Below, piece by piece: positions 1 through 8,409 of a stretch of 64,000 nucleotides of DNA (positions are counted from its first letter, which is position 1; every line of letters starts with the position of its first letter). The stretch is from the NCBI RefSeq assembly GCF_018263855.1, contig NZ_CP073318.1, forward strand, positions 1,240,001-1,304,000, read 5' to 3'. This DNA comes from Kutzneria sp. CA-103260. GTDB lineage: Bacteria > Actinomycetota > Actinomycetes > Mycobacteriales > Pseudonocardiaceae. The position numbers were made by a program, and so were the translations under genes. Below the pieces are notes generated by a model that worked only from the letters and a program-made list of their open reading frames with translations, was not told the DNA's origin and did not search any database.

Positions 1-1208
1 GCTTCAACGACCCCAACGCCCTCCAGCTGTCGACCGGCCGCTCCGTCTTCTACCAGCCCGACGCCCTCAACCCCGACGGCTACCTGCTGCCCTTCCACCT
101 CGACACCCGCAAAAGCAGCGCCCAGGCCATCCCGTCCACCAGCCACGCCTGGAGCGTCCAGCACGCCGCGTGGAACGGCGGCAAGATGGACAACTGGCTG
201 CCCGCGCACCGCAAGGCCGACGGGGCCAACGGGCCGTACGTCATGGGCTACTACACCCGTGACGACATCCCCTTCCAGTTCGCCCTGGCCGAGGCCTTCA
301 CGATCTGCGACTCGTACTTCTGCTCCATCATGGGGCCCACCCATCCCAACCGCTTCTACCTGATGACCGGCACCAACGACCCGAACGGCTTGGGCGGCGG
401 GCCGGCTCTCGACAACAGCGGGACTTCGTACACGTGGAAGACCTACCCCGAGCGCCTGACCGAGGCCGGCGTGAGCTGGAAGGTGTACCAGCAGGCGGAC
501 AACTACGGCTGCAACGCTTTGGAGTTCTTCAGCCAGTACCAAAAGGCTGGGACGGATTCTCCGCTGTGGCAGAACGGCATGGTCAAGTACCCGGCGGGGA
601 AGTTCGAGTACGACGCCGTGAATGATCAGCTGCCCACGGTGTCGTGGATCATCCCCACTTCGAAGGAGTCCGAGCACCCGGACTACCTGCCGGCGGCCGG
701 GGCGGCGTTCGTGGCGTCGAAGATCGACGCCATCGCCGCGAACCCGGAGGTGTGGCGGAAGACGGCGTTCATCCTGACGTACGACGAGAACGACGGTCTG
801 TTCGACCATGTGCCGCCGCCTGTGCCTCCGGCGGGGACGGCCGACGAGTTCGTGGGCGGGTTACCTATCGGTGGCGGATTCCGTGTGCCCACGACGATCG
901 TGTCGCCCTGGACCCAGGGTGGCTGGGTGTGCAGCGAAGACTTCGACCACACCTCGGTGCTGCGGTTCCTGGAGCAGTTGACCGGGGTGCAGGAGAGCAA
1001 CATCTCCGAGTGGCGGCGCAACACCTTCGGGGACCTGACGTCGGCGTTCCGGTTCGGGGACCGGGCTGCTGCGCCGCCGGTTCTGCCTGACACGCATGGA
1101 CCTCTGACGCTGGCGCAGTACGAGGTGGCGACGTTGCCGAAGCCTGTGCTGCCGGGGAAGGGACAGGTGCCGCCGACCCAGGAACCGGGGAAACGCCGGC
1201 ATACGTGA
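1..1208 (+). CDS. phospholipase C / phosphoesterase family protein (5' end outside window)
   Basis: The reading frame is open from position 3 to the stop at 1206-1208, giving about 401 visible residues, so the gene starts upstream of the window. The motif SIMGPTHPNRFYLMTGT, the stretch SWIIPTSKESEHPDY and the metal-site-like TYDENDGLFDHVPPP are those of the bacterial phosphoesterase family that includes phosphocholine-type phospholipase C and acid phosphatase AcpA. Family members are usually secreted and hydrolyse phospholipids or phosphomonoesters; the signal peptide would be in the missing part. The last 60 residues are Pro- and Gly-rich and end in KRRHT. Family assignment is firm; the substrate (lipid or phosphomonoester) is not decided by the sequence. 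Confidence 0.9.
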   Translation, partial: FNDPNALQLSTGRSVFYQPDALNPDGYLLPFHLDTRKSSAQAIPSTSHAWSVQHAAWNGGKMDNWLPAHRKADGANGPYVMGYYTRDDIPFQFALAEAFTICDSYFCSIMGPTHPNRFYLMTGTNDPNGLGGGPALDNSGTSYTWKTYPERLTEAGVSWKVYQQADNYGCNALEFFSQYQKAGTDSPLWQNGMVKYPAGKFEYDAVNDQLPTVSWIIPTSKESEHPDYLPAAGAAFVASKIDAIAANPEVWRKTAFILTYDENDGLFDHVPPPVPPAGTADEFVGGLPIGGGFRVPTTIVSPWTQGGWVCSEDFDHTSVLRFLEQLTGVQESNISEWRRNTFGDLTSAFRFGDRAAAPPVLPDTHGPLTLAQYEVATLPKPVLPGKGQVPPTQEPGKRRHT

Positions 1209-1800
1209 GGTGGGGAGGAGGGGGCCTGTCTGTGGTGGTGGCGGGCGGGCCCTTGGGGTGCGTTTTGTCTTGCGTTGCGCGGCTTCTTCTGCTGTTGCTA
1301 TTCCCGTTAGTGGGCTGGGTGTCCCGCCCGCCCACCCGTCTCCTCGTTGGCAGCCCGTTCTGTTTCCCGGAGCCTGTGGTGGGTTGCGGGCCTGCGTGGA
1401 CGGTTGGCCAGTTCGCTGGGGTCAGGTGGGGTTGGGTGGTTTGCTGGCGGTGGGGTGGGTGGTGCGTATCAAGACGGCTTGGGACGTGGGGTGGGGGGCT
1501 GGGTTTCGTGGTTTGCTTGCGTTGTGCGGGGTGTGGGTTTCCTCTCTCTGGCTTGCACCCCTCCCGCCCTTGCTGCTTCCTCTTCGACCTCCCTCGATCG
1601 TCTCCCGCCCCTGCCGCCTCTCTCGGACTCCCGGCCTCCCGCCCTTCCGGCTTCATCTCGGCCCTTCTGGACCACCCTCGTTCTCCTGCTTGCCTGTTCC
1701 GACCTCTCCCTATCCGCTCCCGCCTCCCTTCTTGTCCGGCTTCTCCGTCCCGCTTCCATCCTCCGCCACCGCGTTGCGGAAAGCGCTTTCCGATTGTGTC
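1209..1800. other. adenine-depleted non-coding stretch
   Basis: No credible gene is seen in this roughly 590-bp gap. Open frames exist, but their translations are Trp/Gly- or Pro/Ser-rich with no domain pattern, because the plus strand nearly lacks A and so rarely forms stops. By hand count only 22 of the 480 bases from 1261 to 1740 are A. The left half (to about 1540) is rich in G and T, the right half (about 1540-1780) is a pyrimidine tract of C and T. Neighbouring coding DNA does not show this skew. Origin and function are unknown. Confidence 0.7.
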
Positions 1801-1818
1801 ACCCGTATGGGTAGTCGT

Positions 1819-1876
1819 TGGTGTGTAAGGGAAATCGATCTTCTGGGAGAGGTAGAATGGTGGTATGTAAGGGAAA
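1819..1876 (+). repeat. pair of 16-bp direct repeats, 42-bp period, upstream of HNH gene
   Basis: Copy 1 at 1819-1834 reads TGGTGTGTAAGGGAAA and copy 2 at 1861-1876 reads TGGTATGTAAGGGAAA, 15 of 16 identical, starting 42 bp apart (about four helical turns). The second copy sits where the N-terminal coding sequence of the DUF222-HNH gene should begin. It may be a promoter-proximal duplication or a protein-binding repeat. Confidence 0.55.
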
Positions 1877-1927
1877 ACGGACTGGTGGCAGCTCGGCGAA
1901 GGGGAGCTGTGGTCGGTCGGCGAGCGG

Positions 1928-3007
1928 ATGGAGGCCTGTCGCAGGGCGGACTATGTGCGGCAGGTGGAAGTGGTGCGGGAGTTGTGGGGGCGCACGGCGC
2001 GGGTGAAGGATGATCGGGCGGTGATGGTTGCCGATCTGATGGCGCAGTGGAAGGTGACTCGTGGTGAGGCCCGGGATCTGCTGAGGCACGCGGAGTTGTT
2101 CGGGCGTGAGGCGATCCGTGAGACGGCGCGGGAAGGCCTGCTGAGCAAGCAGCATCTGGTCGTGATCGACAAGACCTTGGAGGAAGCGCCGGAGGACCAG
2201 CGGGATGAGGTTGAGGCGGCGCTGTTGGAGGAGGCTCAGGAGTTTGACGGGGCGACGCTGAGGGTGATCGCCCGTCACATCCTCCAACTCCTCGACCAGG
2301 ACGGGAAAGCGCCGGACAACCGGGAGCTGGCGGAGCCGAAGCGGGAATTGCACCTGACCAGCCGGAAGGACGGGTCGGTGGTCTTTCGCGGCAAGGTCGA
2401 CCCGGAGACCGGGGCCAAGTGGGCGGCGTTGATCGACCCGTTGGCCAAGCCGACCTCGGCCAGCGACACCCGGACCACGCCCGAACGGCAGGGTGACGCG
2501 CTGGCGGAAATCATCGAGATGGCCACCAACAGCGAAGACCTGCCGGAGACGGGTGGGGAGCGGCCGCATCTGGCGCTCACCATGTCCCTCAAGGACTTTC
2601 AGGAGCAGCGAGGCACCGGCGACGTCGAGGGCATGGGGCCGATGGATGCGGCGTCAGTGCGCAGGGTCGCCTGTGACAGCAAGGTGATGCGGGTCGTGTT
2701 GGAGGCCAAGTCGCAGCCGCTGGACATCGGGCGGGCGACGAGGACGATCCCGAATCAGATCCGGCGGGCACTGATCATCCGGGACAAGGGGTGCGCGTTC
2801 CCCGGGTGTCAACGGAGACCGAGGCAGTGTCACGCGCATCACGTGATCCATTGGGTGGACGGGGGACCGACGAGCCTCAACAACCTGGTGCTGCTCTGCG
2901 GAAGTCACCATCGGCTGGTGCACCACAGTGACTGGGACGTGAAGATCAGTGCCGGGCTGCCGAAGATCGAACGGCGTCACGGCCTGAGGTGGAGCACGGC
3001 GGCGTAG
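1928..3007 (+). CDS. DUF222 / HNH endonuclease domain protein (13E12-repeat type)
   Basis: The protein has an alpha-helical DUF222 region over roughly the first 250 residues and a C-terminal HNH nuclease domain: CAFPGC, then CHAHHVIHWVDGG and NLVLLCGSHHRLVHH, giving the Cys pairs and His residues of the fold. Such proteins are multicopy in many actinobacteria (the 13E12 family of mycobacteria) and their role is unclear. The ATG at 1928 is the first start in this frame, but the upstream codons from 1871 (reading WWQLGEGELWSVGERMEACRR into the annotated start) look like real family N-terminus and have no start codon before the stop at 1868. An ATG at 1857 is in another frame. A one-base change in the GGGAAAA run at 1871-1877 would join them, so the 5' end is probably damaged or misassembled. 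Confidence 0.85.
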   Translation: MEACRRADYVRQVEVVRELWGRTARVKDDRAVMVADLMAQWKVTRGEARDLLRHAELFGREAIRETAREGLLSKQHLVVIDKTLEEAPEDQRDEVEAALLEEAQEFDGATLRVIARHILQLLDQDGKAPDNRELAEPKRELHLTSRKDGSVVFRGKVDPETGAKWAALIDPLAKPTSASDTRTTPERQGDALAEIIEMATNSEDLPETGGERPHLALTMSLKDFQEQRGTGDVEGMGPMDAASVRRVACDSKVMRVVLEAKSQPLDIGRATRTIPNQIRRALIIRDKGCAFPGCQRRPRQCHAHHVIHWVDGGPTSLNNLVLLCGSHHRLVHHSDWDVKISAGLPKIERRHGLRWSTAA

Positions 3008-3042
3008 CGGGCGGCGCTGGAAGGTCCAGCGCCGCCGCCGAA

Positions 3043-4653
3043 TCACTTGACGGGCAACAGGATGGCCGACGGGTGGCCGGCGTCGTGGAACACTTCGACG
3101 GTGGTCTTCCAAGGCGTCGAGGCGGTGGGCACGGGGTCATCGCCGCCGAGGTTGCGGGCGAAGCGGGGGAAAGCGGCGGCGGAGACCTGGACGCGGAGGC
3201 GGTGGCCGCGGCGGAAGACGTGGGCGGTGGGGGACAGGTCGACGGTGACCTGAGTGATGCCGTCGGGACGGACCTTGACCAAGTCGTCGCAGATGTTGAT
3301 GGAGCGGCCCCGCTGGTCGACGTCGCACAGGCGCACGAACAAGTCGCAGGCGGGGCGGTCGGCGCGGAGCCACACCTCGGCGGACACCTCGCCGATGACC
3401 TCCAGGTCGGCGGCCAGCACATCCGACGTGAAAGTGAGGACGTCGGAACGGGCCTCCACGGCACGGTTGTCGACAGGACCGGCGCCGCGGGCCTCCAGCT
3501 TCGCGCCGCCGACCGAAGGAGTGGGGTCGGCGGGATCGTAGGTGAAGGAAGTGGGCACGTCGAAGCCGCCGGGGGTGGGGCCGAGGGCGTTGCCGGACAA
3601 CAGGTGCCAGCGCTGCGGCGAGTACCCGGCGGGCGGCCACTGGTCGAACTCCCGCCACTCCTTCACGCCCATCACGAACAGCCGCACGGGAGCCCGATAC
3701 CCGGGCTTGTCGCCCCGAGCCAACGGCCCGGCCCAGCGGACGGTCTCCCACAGCGAAGCGGCCAGACCCTGCGGATGCGAGTGGTACCAAGGGCCGATAG
3801 TCAGGCGGGGAGGCCGGCCGGCGGCGACAAGAGCCTTGTAGTCCCGCAGCTGATCGGCCAGGAAGATGTCGTACCAGCCGGCGATGGAACTCACCGGCAC
3901 CTTCACGTCGCCGACGATGGCGCTGAAGTCCTCGTCCTTCCAGTACGGGTCGTCCTGGTCATGGTGCAGGCACTCCTGATAGAACGGCCACTCCCGGCCC
4001 AGGGCGGCCTGATCGCCGTTGGCCAGCGGCAGAGTCCGCATGGCGGCCTCGACACGCTTGCGGCCGCCGAGCAGCCTCCGCAGGCCGGCGAACCGCTGCT
4101 CCTGGGTGGCGGTCATCGCCGACCAGCTCAGCAGGGTCTCCAGCTCGATCCGGCCGGGCCGCAGGAAGGCCATGGCCAGCCGGGACGAGGTGACGTGCGG
4201 GATCATCGCCTTGACCTGCACGGGCGCGTCGGCGGCGACGACCCACTGGGTGTAGCCCAGATAGCTGGCCCCGGTCAGCACGACGGAGCCGTCGAACCAC
4301 GGCTGCTCGGCCAGCCAGCGCAGCGCGGCATGGCCGTCGGCCCGCTCCTGGCGCATGGCCCGGAACTCGCCGCCGCCGGAGCCGAAGGTGCCCCGACAGC
4401 TGACGATCACCACATGGAAGCCCCGCTCGGCCAGCAGCCGGCCCATCATCCAGCCCAGCGGCCCGCCGCGGCCGTAGGGGGACCGCACCAGGGCGGTCGG
4501 GAACGTGCCGGGGCCCGCGGGCGCCCAATGGTCCGCGAGCAGCGTCACACCGTCGTCGGCGGGGACCGGCAGGTCCCGCTCGACCACCACCTTGGGCACC
4601 GTCGCCGGCGGCAGCTTCAGCAACCGTTGCGCGACCCAACCAGTCACCGTCAT
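3043..4653 (-). CDS. CocE/NonD family hydrolase (X-Pro dipeptidyl-peptidase S15 type)
   Basis: This 536-residue protein has the alpha/beta-hydrolase core of the S15/CocE family, with the nucleophile Ser about residue 130 in LTGASYLGYT, an acid candidate in GWYDIFLADQ and a His candidate in WYHSHPQG. The last third (from about residue 360) matches the jelly-roll C-terminal domain of X-Pro dipeptidyl-peptidases and cocaine esterase. Family members cleave Xaa-Pro peptides, esters or acyl groups of antibiotics; the substrate here cannot be told. No signal peptide is visible, so it is probably cytoplasmic. The ATG at 4653 is preceded by a GGGG-type ribosome site. It converges on the HNH gene and stands alone. 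Confidence 0.92.
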   Translation of the reverse strand: MTVTGWVAQRLLKLPPATVPKVVVERDLPVPADDGVTLLADHWAPAGPGTFPTALVRSPYGRGGPLGWMMGRLLAERGFHVVIVSCRGTFGSGGGEFRAMRQERADGHAALRWLAEQPWFDGSVVLTGASYLGYTQWVVAADAPVQVKAMIPHVTSSRLAMAFLRPGRIELETLLSWSAMTATQEQRFAGLRRLLGGRKRVEAAMRTLPLANGDQAALGREWPFYQECLHHDQDDPYWKDEDFSAIVGDVKVPVSSIAGWYDIFLADQLRDYKALVAAGRPPRLTIGPWYHSHPQGLAASLWETVRWAGPLARGDKPGYRAPVRLFVMGVKEWREFDQWPPAGYSPQRWHLLSGNALGPTPGGFDVPTSFTYDPADPTPSVGGAKLEARGAGPVDNRAVEARSDVLTFTSDVLAADLEVIGEVSAEVWLRADRPACDLFVRLCDVDQRGRSINICDDLVKVRPDGITQVTVDLSPTAHVFRRGHRLRVQVSAAAFPRFARNLGGDDPVPTASTPWKTTVEVFHDAGHPSAILLPVK

Positions 4654-4849
4654 CGCCCCAGCCTGCCATGGCTACCCTCCGTGCGCGTCCAGTACCGCGA
4701 CCACGCAGGGCATTCGGGTGATTACCGCCGGTTTCGCTAGGCCGAGCGTGTGGTTCTGGATGAACCGGGATTAAACGGGCGGGCCTTCGGGCATCGCGAT
4801 GGTGCATTCTTGCTGGTACCGGCCCAGCGAGGGCAGGAGGTACCCGGTT

Positions 4850-5164
4850 ATGCCAGACAGCTCCGCGGCTCTTCCGCTCCGCAACTACACCCGGCTCACG
4901 TTCGGTGAGCTGGCCGACGCAATCCTGAGCCTGACCGCCCACGAACTGCACCAGTTGTTGGGTTACGAATGCGTGCACGGGCAACGTGAGCCCGTGCTGG
5001 CGTTGCTGCGTGCCCGTCTCACGGAGTTGGGCACCGGGATCGCCCCTTCGGGCACCCCGACGCTGTTCATTCCCGAGCAGGCCGCCAGTCCGGAGAACCT
5101 GCCGGTGATGCCCAGGATCGACACCAGCGATGAGGGAACAGAACAGGGGCGTCCCGCGTTGTGA
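4850..5164 (+). CDS. DUF8129-type small protein
   Basis: The start at 4850 is chosen because AGGAGG lies ten bases upstream (4835-4840); an in-frame upstream ATG at 4799 has no such site. The 104-residue product contains the segment LPLRNYTRLTFGELADAILS followed by LTAHELHQLLGYECVHGQRE, which resembles the short helical DUF8129 domain found at the C-termini of many actinobacterial proteins; the function is unknown. The C-terminal 35 residues are acidic and probably disordered. It is soluble, has no signal peptide or membrane helix, and is transcribed divergently from the CocE-type hydrolase. The family match is from memory of the motif and moderately sure. Confidence 0.75.
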   Translation: MPDSSAALPLRNYTRLTFGELADAILSLTAHELHQLLGYECVHGQREPVLALLRARLTELGTGIAPSGTPTLFIPEQAASPENLPVMPRIDTSDEGTEQGRPAL

Positions 5165-5270
5165 GAAGTGGTCGGCGGCGAGCGAGCCGCGTTGACCGCG
5201 TCGATGACCCCTCACATCCGCGGATGGCGGCAGTCCCGAATGCCGCCCGCAGGCGCCCCGCCGACCCGAA

Positions 5271-5314
5271 CGCCGTTCCGGGACCAGTGTCCCCCGTGCC
5301 GGCCCGGAACGGCG
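5271..5314 (+). terminator. 12-bp inverted repeat, possible terminator
   Basis: Arms CGCCGTTCCGGG (5271-5282) and CCCGGAACGGCG (5303-5314) are perfectly complementary with a 20-nt loop. It lies 107 bp past the stop of the DUF8129 gene and before the next small gene. There is no T-tract, so terminator activity is inferred. The rest of the 293-bp gap (5165-5457) shows no gene; a purine-rich ribosome site is at its end. Confidence 0.5.
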
Positions 5315-5457
5315 CGCCCGAAGGTGCGCCCAGCCCCAGGTGCTTTCCCGTTTCGACACTCCGGACGTGATCAGAATTACCTCGACCCTTATTTCGCGAG
5401 TCAAATCCGTGTGGAGGGGGTAAGTAAAGGACCAGAGGTCGGGGAAAGGAACCTGAG

Positions 5458-5613
5458 ATGAGTGTGGACAGCGACTTCACGGGCTGGGCCGAGCCGGAAA
5501 CAGACCGGGTCGCGATGACGGAGCCGGACGCCGGCCGCCATCGCGCGGACACCGTGAGCAACGGGATCAGCGTCGACGAGCTGCTGCTGAGGGTCGGTCA
5601 GCGGCGCAACTGA
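5458..5613 (+). CDS. small hypothetical protein (51 aa)
   Basis: An ATG at 5458 follows the purine-rich site GGGGAAAGGA at the proper distance. The 51-residue product ends in GISVDELLLRVGQRRN. A Gly-Ile/Val-Ser-Val-x-Glu-Leu-Leu motif near the terminus recurs in short actinobacterial proteins of unknown role, which is why I accept it as a gene despite its size. It is acidic in the first half, basic at the end, without cysteine or hydrophobic segment. It is followed by a hairpin at 5640 and by the SigB-like gene. Function unknown. Confidence 0.6.
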   Translation: MSVDSDFTGWAEPETDRVAMTEPDAGRHRADTVSNGISVDELLLRVGQRRN

Positions 5614-5639
5614 GCCCACCACGAAAGTGTGACCTAGCT

Positions 5640-5658
5640 GACGCCGGACACCGGCGTC
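5640..5658 (+). terminator. short hairpin after the 51-aa gene
   Basis: Arms GACGCCGG (5640-5647) and CCGGCGTC (5651-5658) form an 8-bp perfect stem with a 3-nt loop, 27 bp after the stop at 5613 and just before the sigma-factor promoter. No T-run follows, so its strength as a terminator is uncertain. Confidence 0.5.
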
Positions 5659-5667
5659 ACGCTACGT

Positions 5668-5693
5668 GGAATTAACCGTCCCGTTCTCGCGTT
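5668..5693 (+). promoter_or_regulatory. SigR/SigH-type promoter of the sigma-factor gene
   Basis: GGAAT at 5668-5672 and GTT at 5691-5693 are separated by exactly 18 bases, matching the oxidative-stress sigma SigR (Streptomyces) / SigH (mycobacteria) consensus GGAAT-N18-GTT. It lies about 115 bp upstream of the GTG start at 5809. In mycobacteria sigB is known to be transcribed from a SigH/SigE-type promoter, so the location fits. The match is by eye only. Confidence 0.6.
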
Positions 5694-5808
5694 GGACGAC
5701 ATGCGGACACACCGAGAGGGGCCGACCGGCTCCCGGGATCCGCTCTTCCGAACGTAGCAGAGCAACAACCCTGCGCGCTCGGGCCGACGTAGACGTGAGG
5801 AGGTCATC

Positions 5809-6756
5809 GTGGCGGAGGTCAGGACGCCCCGGCAGCGGGCCGCGACGGACGGCGACCAGGACCTGGTGCGCCACTACCTCGCCGACATCGGGACCACCCC
5901 GCTGCTGACGGCGCCGGAAGAGGTGTCGTTGGCCCGGCGGATCGAGGCGGGCGTGTACGCCGCCGAACTGCTCAGGACCGGTGAGCTGGGGGGACGGACC
6001 CGCGAGGAGCTGGCCATGGTGGCCAGGGACGGCGAGTTGGCGCGGGACCACATGATTCGGGCGAACCTGCGGCTGGTGGTCTCCACCGCCCGCAAGTACA
6101 GCCACCGCGGGCTGCCGTTCCTGGACGTCATCCAGGAGGGCAACCTGGGTCTGATCCGGGCGGTCGAGAAGTTCGACTACGCCAAGGGCTTCAAGTTCTC
6201 CACCTACGCGATGTGGTGGATCAGGCAGGCCATCGAGCGCGGGGTCGCGGAGACCTCGCGGGTGATCCGGCTGCCCGTCCACGTGGTCGAGCAGGTGAAC
6301 AAGATCGCGAAGGCGGACCGCCAGCTGAACCTGAAGCTGGGCCGCGAGCCCTCGCTGCAGGAGATCGCCGACGAGGTCGGCCTGCCGGTGGAGCGGGTGG
6401 ACGAGCTGCGCCGGGCCAGCCGCGAGGCGACCAGCCTGGACGCCACCGTCGGCGAGGATGGCGAGACCAGCATCTCGGACCTGATCGAGGACACCGAGTC
6501 GGTGCGGGCCAGTGAGGTGCTGGAGCGCGAGGCGATGAACGAGCAGGTGCGCGCGGTCGTGAACACCCTGCCGCAGCGGGAAGCGCTGATCGTCAGCCTG
6601 CGGTTCGGGCTGGACGGCGGCAACCCGCGGACCCTGCAGGAGGTCGCGGAGCGCGTCGGCCTGACCCGCGAGCGGGTTCGGCAGCTGGAGAAGGGCGCGC
6701 TGGCGCAACTGCGCAATCCGGAGCACAGCCGGCCGCTGTTGGAGTGGGCGAGCTGA
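5809..6756 (+). CDS. RNA polymerase group 2 sigma factor, SigB/HrdB-like
   Basis: This 315-residue sigma-70 protein has region 1.2 ([16 protein letters not shown]), region 2 with [19 protein letters not shown] and [14 protein letters not shown] for core binding and -10 recognition, region 3 ([16 protein letters not shown]) and region 4 with [16 protein letters not shown] for -35 recognition. The acidic region 1.1 of primary sigma factors is absent, and the length matches mycobacterial SigB or streptomycete HrdD-type group 2 sigma factors rather than SigA/HrdB. The GTG start has a GAGGAGG site directly upstream. A SigR/SigH-type promoter at 5668 suggests stress-induced expression. The exact orthology to SigB is probable, not proven. 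Confidence 0.93.
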   Translation: MAEVRTPRQRAATDGDQDLVRHYLADIGTTPLLTAPEEVSLARRIEAGVYAAELLRTGELGGRTREELAMVARDGELARDHMIRANLRLVVSTARKYSHRGLPFLDVIQEGNLGLIRAVEKFDYAKGFKFSTYAMWWIRQAIERGVAETSRVIRLPVHVVEQVNKIAKADRQLNLKLGREPSLQEIADEVGLPVERVDELRRASREATSLDATVGEDGETSISDLIEDTESVRASEVLEREAMNEQVRAVVNTLPQREALIVSLRFGLDGGNPRTLQEVAERVGLTRERVRQLEKGALAQLRNPEHSRPLLEWAS

Positions 6757-6855
6757 GCCGAACACGCGGGGCTTGATCGGCCGAGTGGAGTAATGTCGCC
6801 GGTGATCGGTGCACTGAAACGTGACTCGGCCGGTCCACAAGATACCTTCGTAGGT

Positions 6856-8103
6856 GTGTTCCCCCGCAGATCTCGTTTCCTGGGGCCACGTTCCGCAGCG
6901 CTGACGTCACTGCTCGCACTTGCAGTGGCGGCCACCGCCTGCGGAACGCCCGCGCCCGCCGTGAAGACCGGCACCGGTGTCACCGACAAGACGATCCGGC
7001 TGGGTGCGCTCAGCGATCTGTCAGGGCCCTTCGGCCCGCTGGGCGAGGCGGTGGTGCAAGGCAATCAGCTGTATGTCGACAAGCTGAACGCCGACGGCGG
7101 CATCTGCGGCCGCCAGATCGAGCTGGACGTGCAGGACACCGGCTTCGACAGCAACAAGGCGACGCAGCTGTACTTCAAGATGGAACCCACCGTGCTGGGC
7201 CTGCTCCAGGTCGTGGGCAGCGAGATCACCAGCCGGATCACACCGGACATGCTGCAGCAGCAGGTGATGGCCGCGCCCACGTCCTGGTCCAGCGACCTGC
7301 TGGGCAACCCGTACATGGTGGTGGTCGGCGCCACCTACGACCTGGACGTGATCAACAGCCTCGACTACCTGCTGCGCCAGGGCAAGCTGCAGAAGGGCGA
7401 CACGATCGGGCACATCTACCTCAACGACCCCGAGTACGGCGGGAACGCGTTGCAGGGCAGCCAGTTCGTCGCCGACAAGATGGGCCTGACCCTCAAGGCG
7501 ATCGAGGTGCCGCCGAACAAGACCGACTTCACCGCCGAGATCGGGCAGCTGAAGGCGGCCGGGGCCAAGGCGGTGGCGATCAGCACCTATCCGCAGCAGA
7601 CGGCGATGGCCGTCGGCACCGCCGCCGCGGCTGGCCTGACCGTGCCGTTCCTGGTCTCCAACCCCGGCTTCGACCCGAGCGTGCTGGCCAGCCCGGCCGG
7701 CCCGGCCTTCCAGCAGTTGGTGCTGGTGTCCTCGTCGGTGGCCCCGTACAGCGCGAAGATCCCGGCCGCCGAGAACCTGGCGACCGCGTACAAGGCCAAG
7801 TACCCGAACGGAAAGCCGTCGCTGGCGATGGTGTACGGCTACGTCGTCGGCATCGGCTACGCCGCCATCCTCAAGCGGGCCTGCGCCGAGGGCGACCTGA
7901 CCAGGGCCGGCGTGCAGAAGGCGTTCCACGAGCTGACCGGTGTGGACACCGGCGGCCTGACCGCGCCGCTGCTGTTCTCGTCCTCGAACTACCCGTCCAG
8001 CCGGCAGTCCTTCGTGCTGCGCCCCGACCCGAAGACGGCCGGCGGCCTGGACATCGTGGACCCGCTGAAGGAATCGGACCTGGTACGCCAGCGGATAGGC
8101 TAG
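6856..8103 (+). CDS. ABC transporter substrate-binding lipoprotein (Leu/Ile/Val-binding type)
   Basis: The protein has a basic n-region, a hydrophobic stretch LLALAVAATAC with a lipobox-like end and Cys as the acylation site, followed by a type 1 periplasmic-binding fold: IRLGALSDLSGPFGPLGE, LYVDKLNADGGICGR and a two-lobe body as in amide/branched-chain amino-acid receptors. I prefer the GTG at 6856 because it gives a normal lipoprotein signal; the ATG at 6793 would add 21 residues and bury it. No permease or ATPase gene lies nearby, so it is an orphan receptor or serves a transporter encoded elsewhere. The gene overlaps the convergent small gene by four bases. Confidence 0.88.
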   Translation: MFPRRSRFLGPRSAALTSLLALAVAATACGTPAPAVKTGTGVTDKTIRLGALSDLSGPFGPLGEAVVQGNQLYVDKLNADGGICGRQIELDVQDTGFDSNKATQLYFKMEPTVLGLLQVVGSEITSRITPDMLQQQVMAAPTSWSSDLLGNPYMVVVGATYDLDVINSLDYLLRQGKLQKGDTIGHIYLNDPEYGGNALQGSQFVADKMGLTLKAIEVPPNKTDFTAEIGQLKAAGAKAVAISTYPQQTAMAVGTAAAAGLTVPFLVSNPGFDPSVLASPAGPAFQQLVLVSSSVAPYSAKIPAAENLATAYKAKYPNGKPSLAMVYGYVVGIGYAAILKRACAEGDLTRAGVQKAFHELTGVDTGGLTAPLLFSSSNYPSSRQSFVLRPDPKTAGGLDIVDPLKESDLVRQRIG

Positions 8104-8327
8104 CGTTTCCTCCACTGTGGACGGACGAGGCTGGGATGGCGGCGGGCCAGGTGCGCGGGACTGCCCGCCGCCATCAGCATCAACTCCTGGTCCGGGGTGG
8201 GACAGCCGTCGGCCATGGCCTTCTCGGCCAGGGCCAGCGGGATCACCTCGGCCAGCCGCGGACTGGGGATCACCGGCCGGGCCGGTCGCCGGCGGAACAA
8301 GCGCGCGAGGGCACGGAGACCGAGCAT
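8100..8327 (-). CDS. small hypothetical protein (75 aa)
   Basis: An ATG at 8327 follows a strong GGAGGA site, and the frame runs to a stop that overlaps the stop of the convergent lipoprotein gene. The 75-residue product is basic at the N-terminus (LFRRRPARP), with a helical middle (LAEVIPLALAEKAMADG) and a C-terminal segment DQELMLMAAGSPAHLARRHP. No signal peptide or membrane helix is seen. I do not recognise the family. The good ribosome site and GC-rich third codon positions support it as real. Confidence 0.65.
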   Translation of the reverse strand: MLGLRALARLFRRRPARPVIPSPRLAEVIPLALAEKAMADGCPTPDQELMLMAAGSPAHLARRHPSLVRPQWRKR

Positions 8328-8409
8328 GGCGGGTCCTCCTGAAAGCCACGGAACTGCAAGTGTGACAGCGACCACAGTGGTTCGGCTGTCCGCCGAACGG
8401 GCAGTCGGA

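Noticed and set aside
1205..2013. Long open frames (up to 267 codons) in the gap before the HNH gene
   Set aside because: They come from the near absence of A, which removes stop codons; the translations are low complexity with no ribosome site or domain.
2989..4740. 583-codon plus-strand open frame over the CocE-type gene
   Set aside because: It is the complementary reading of a conserved hydrolase; its Gly/Asp/Val-rich text has no motif.
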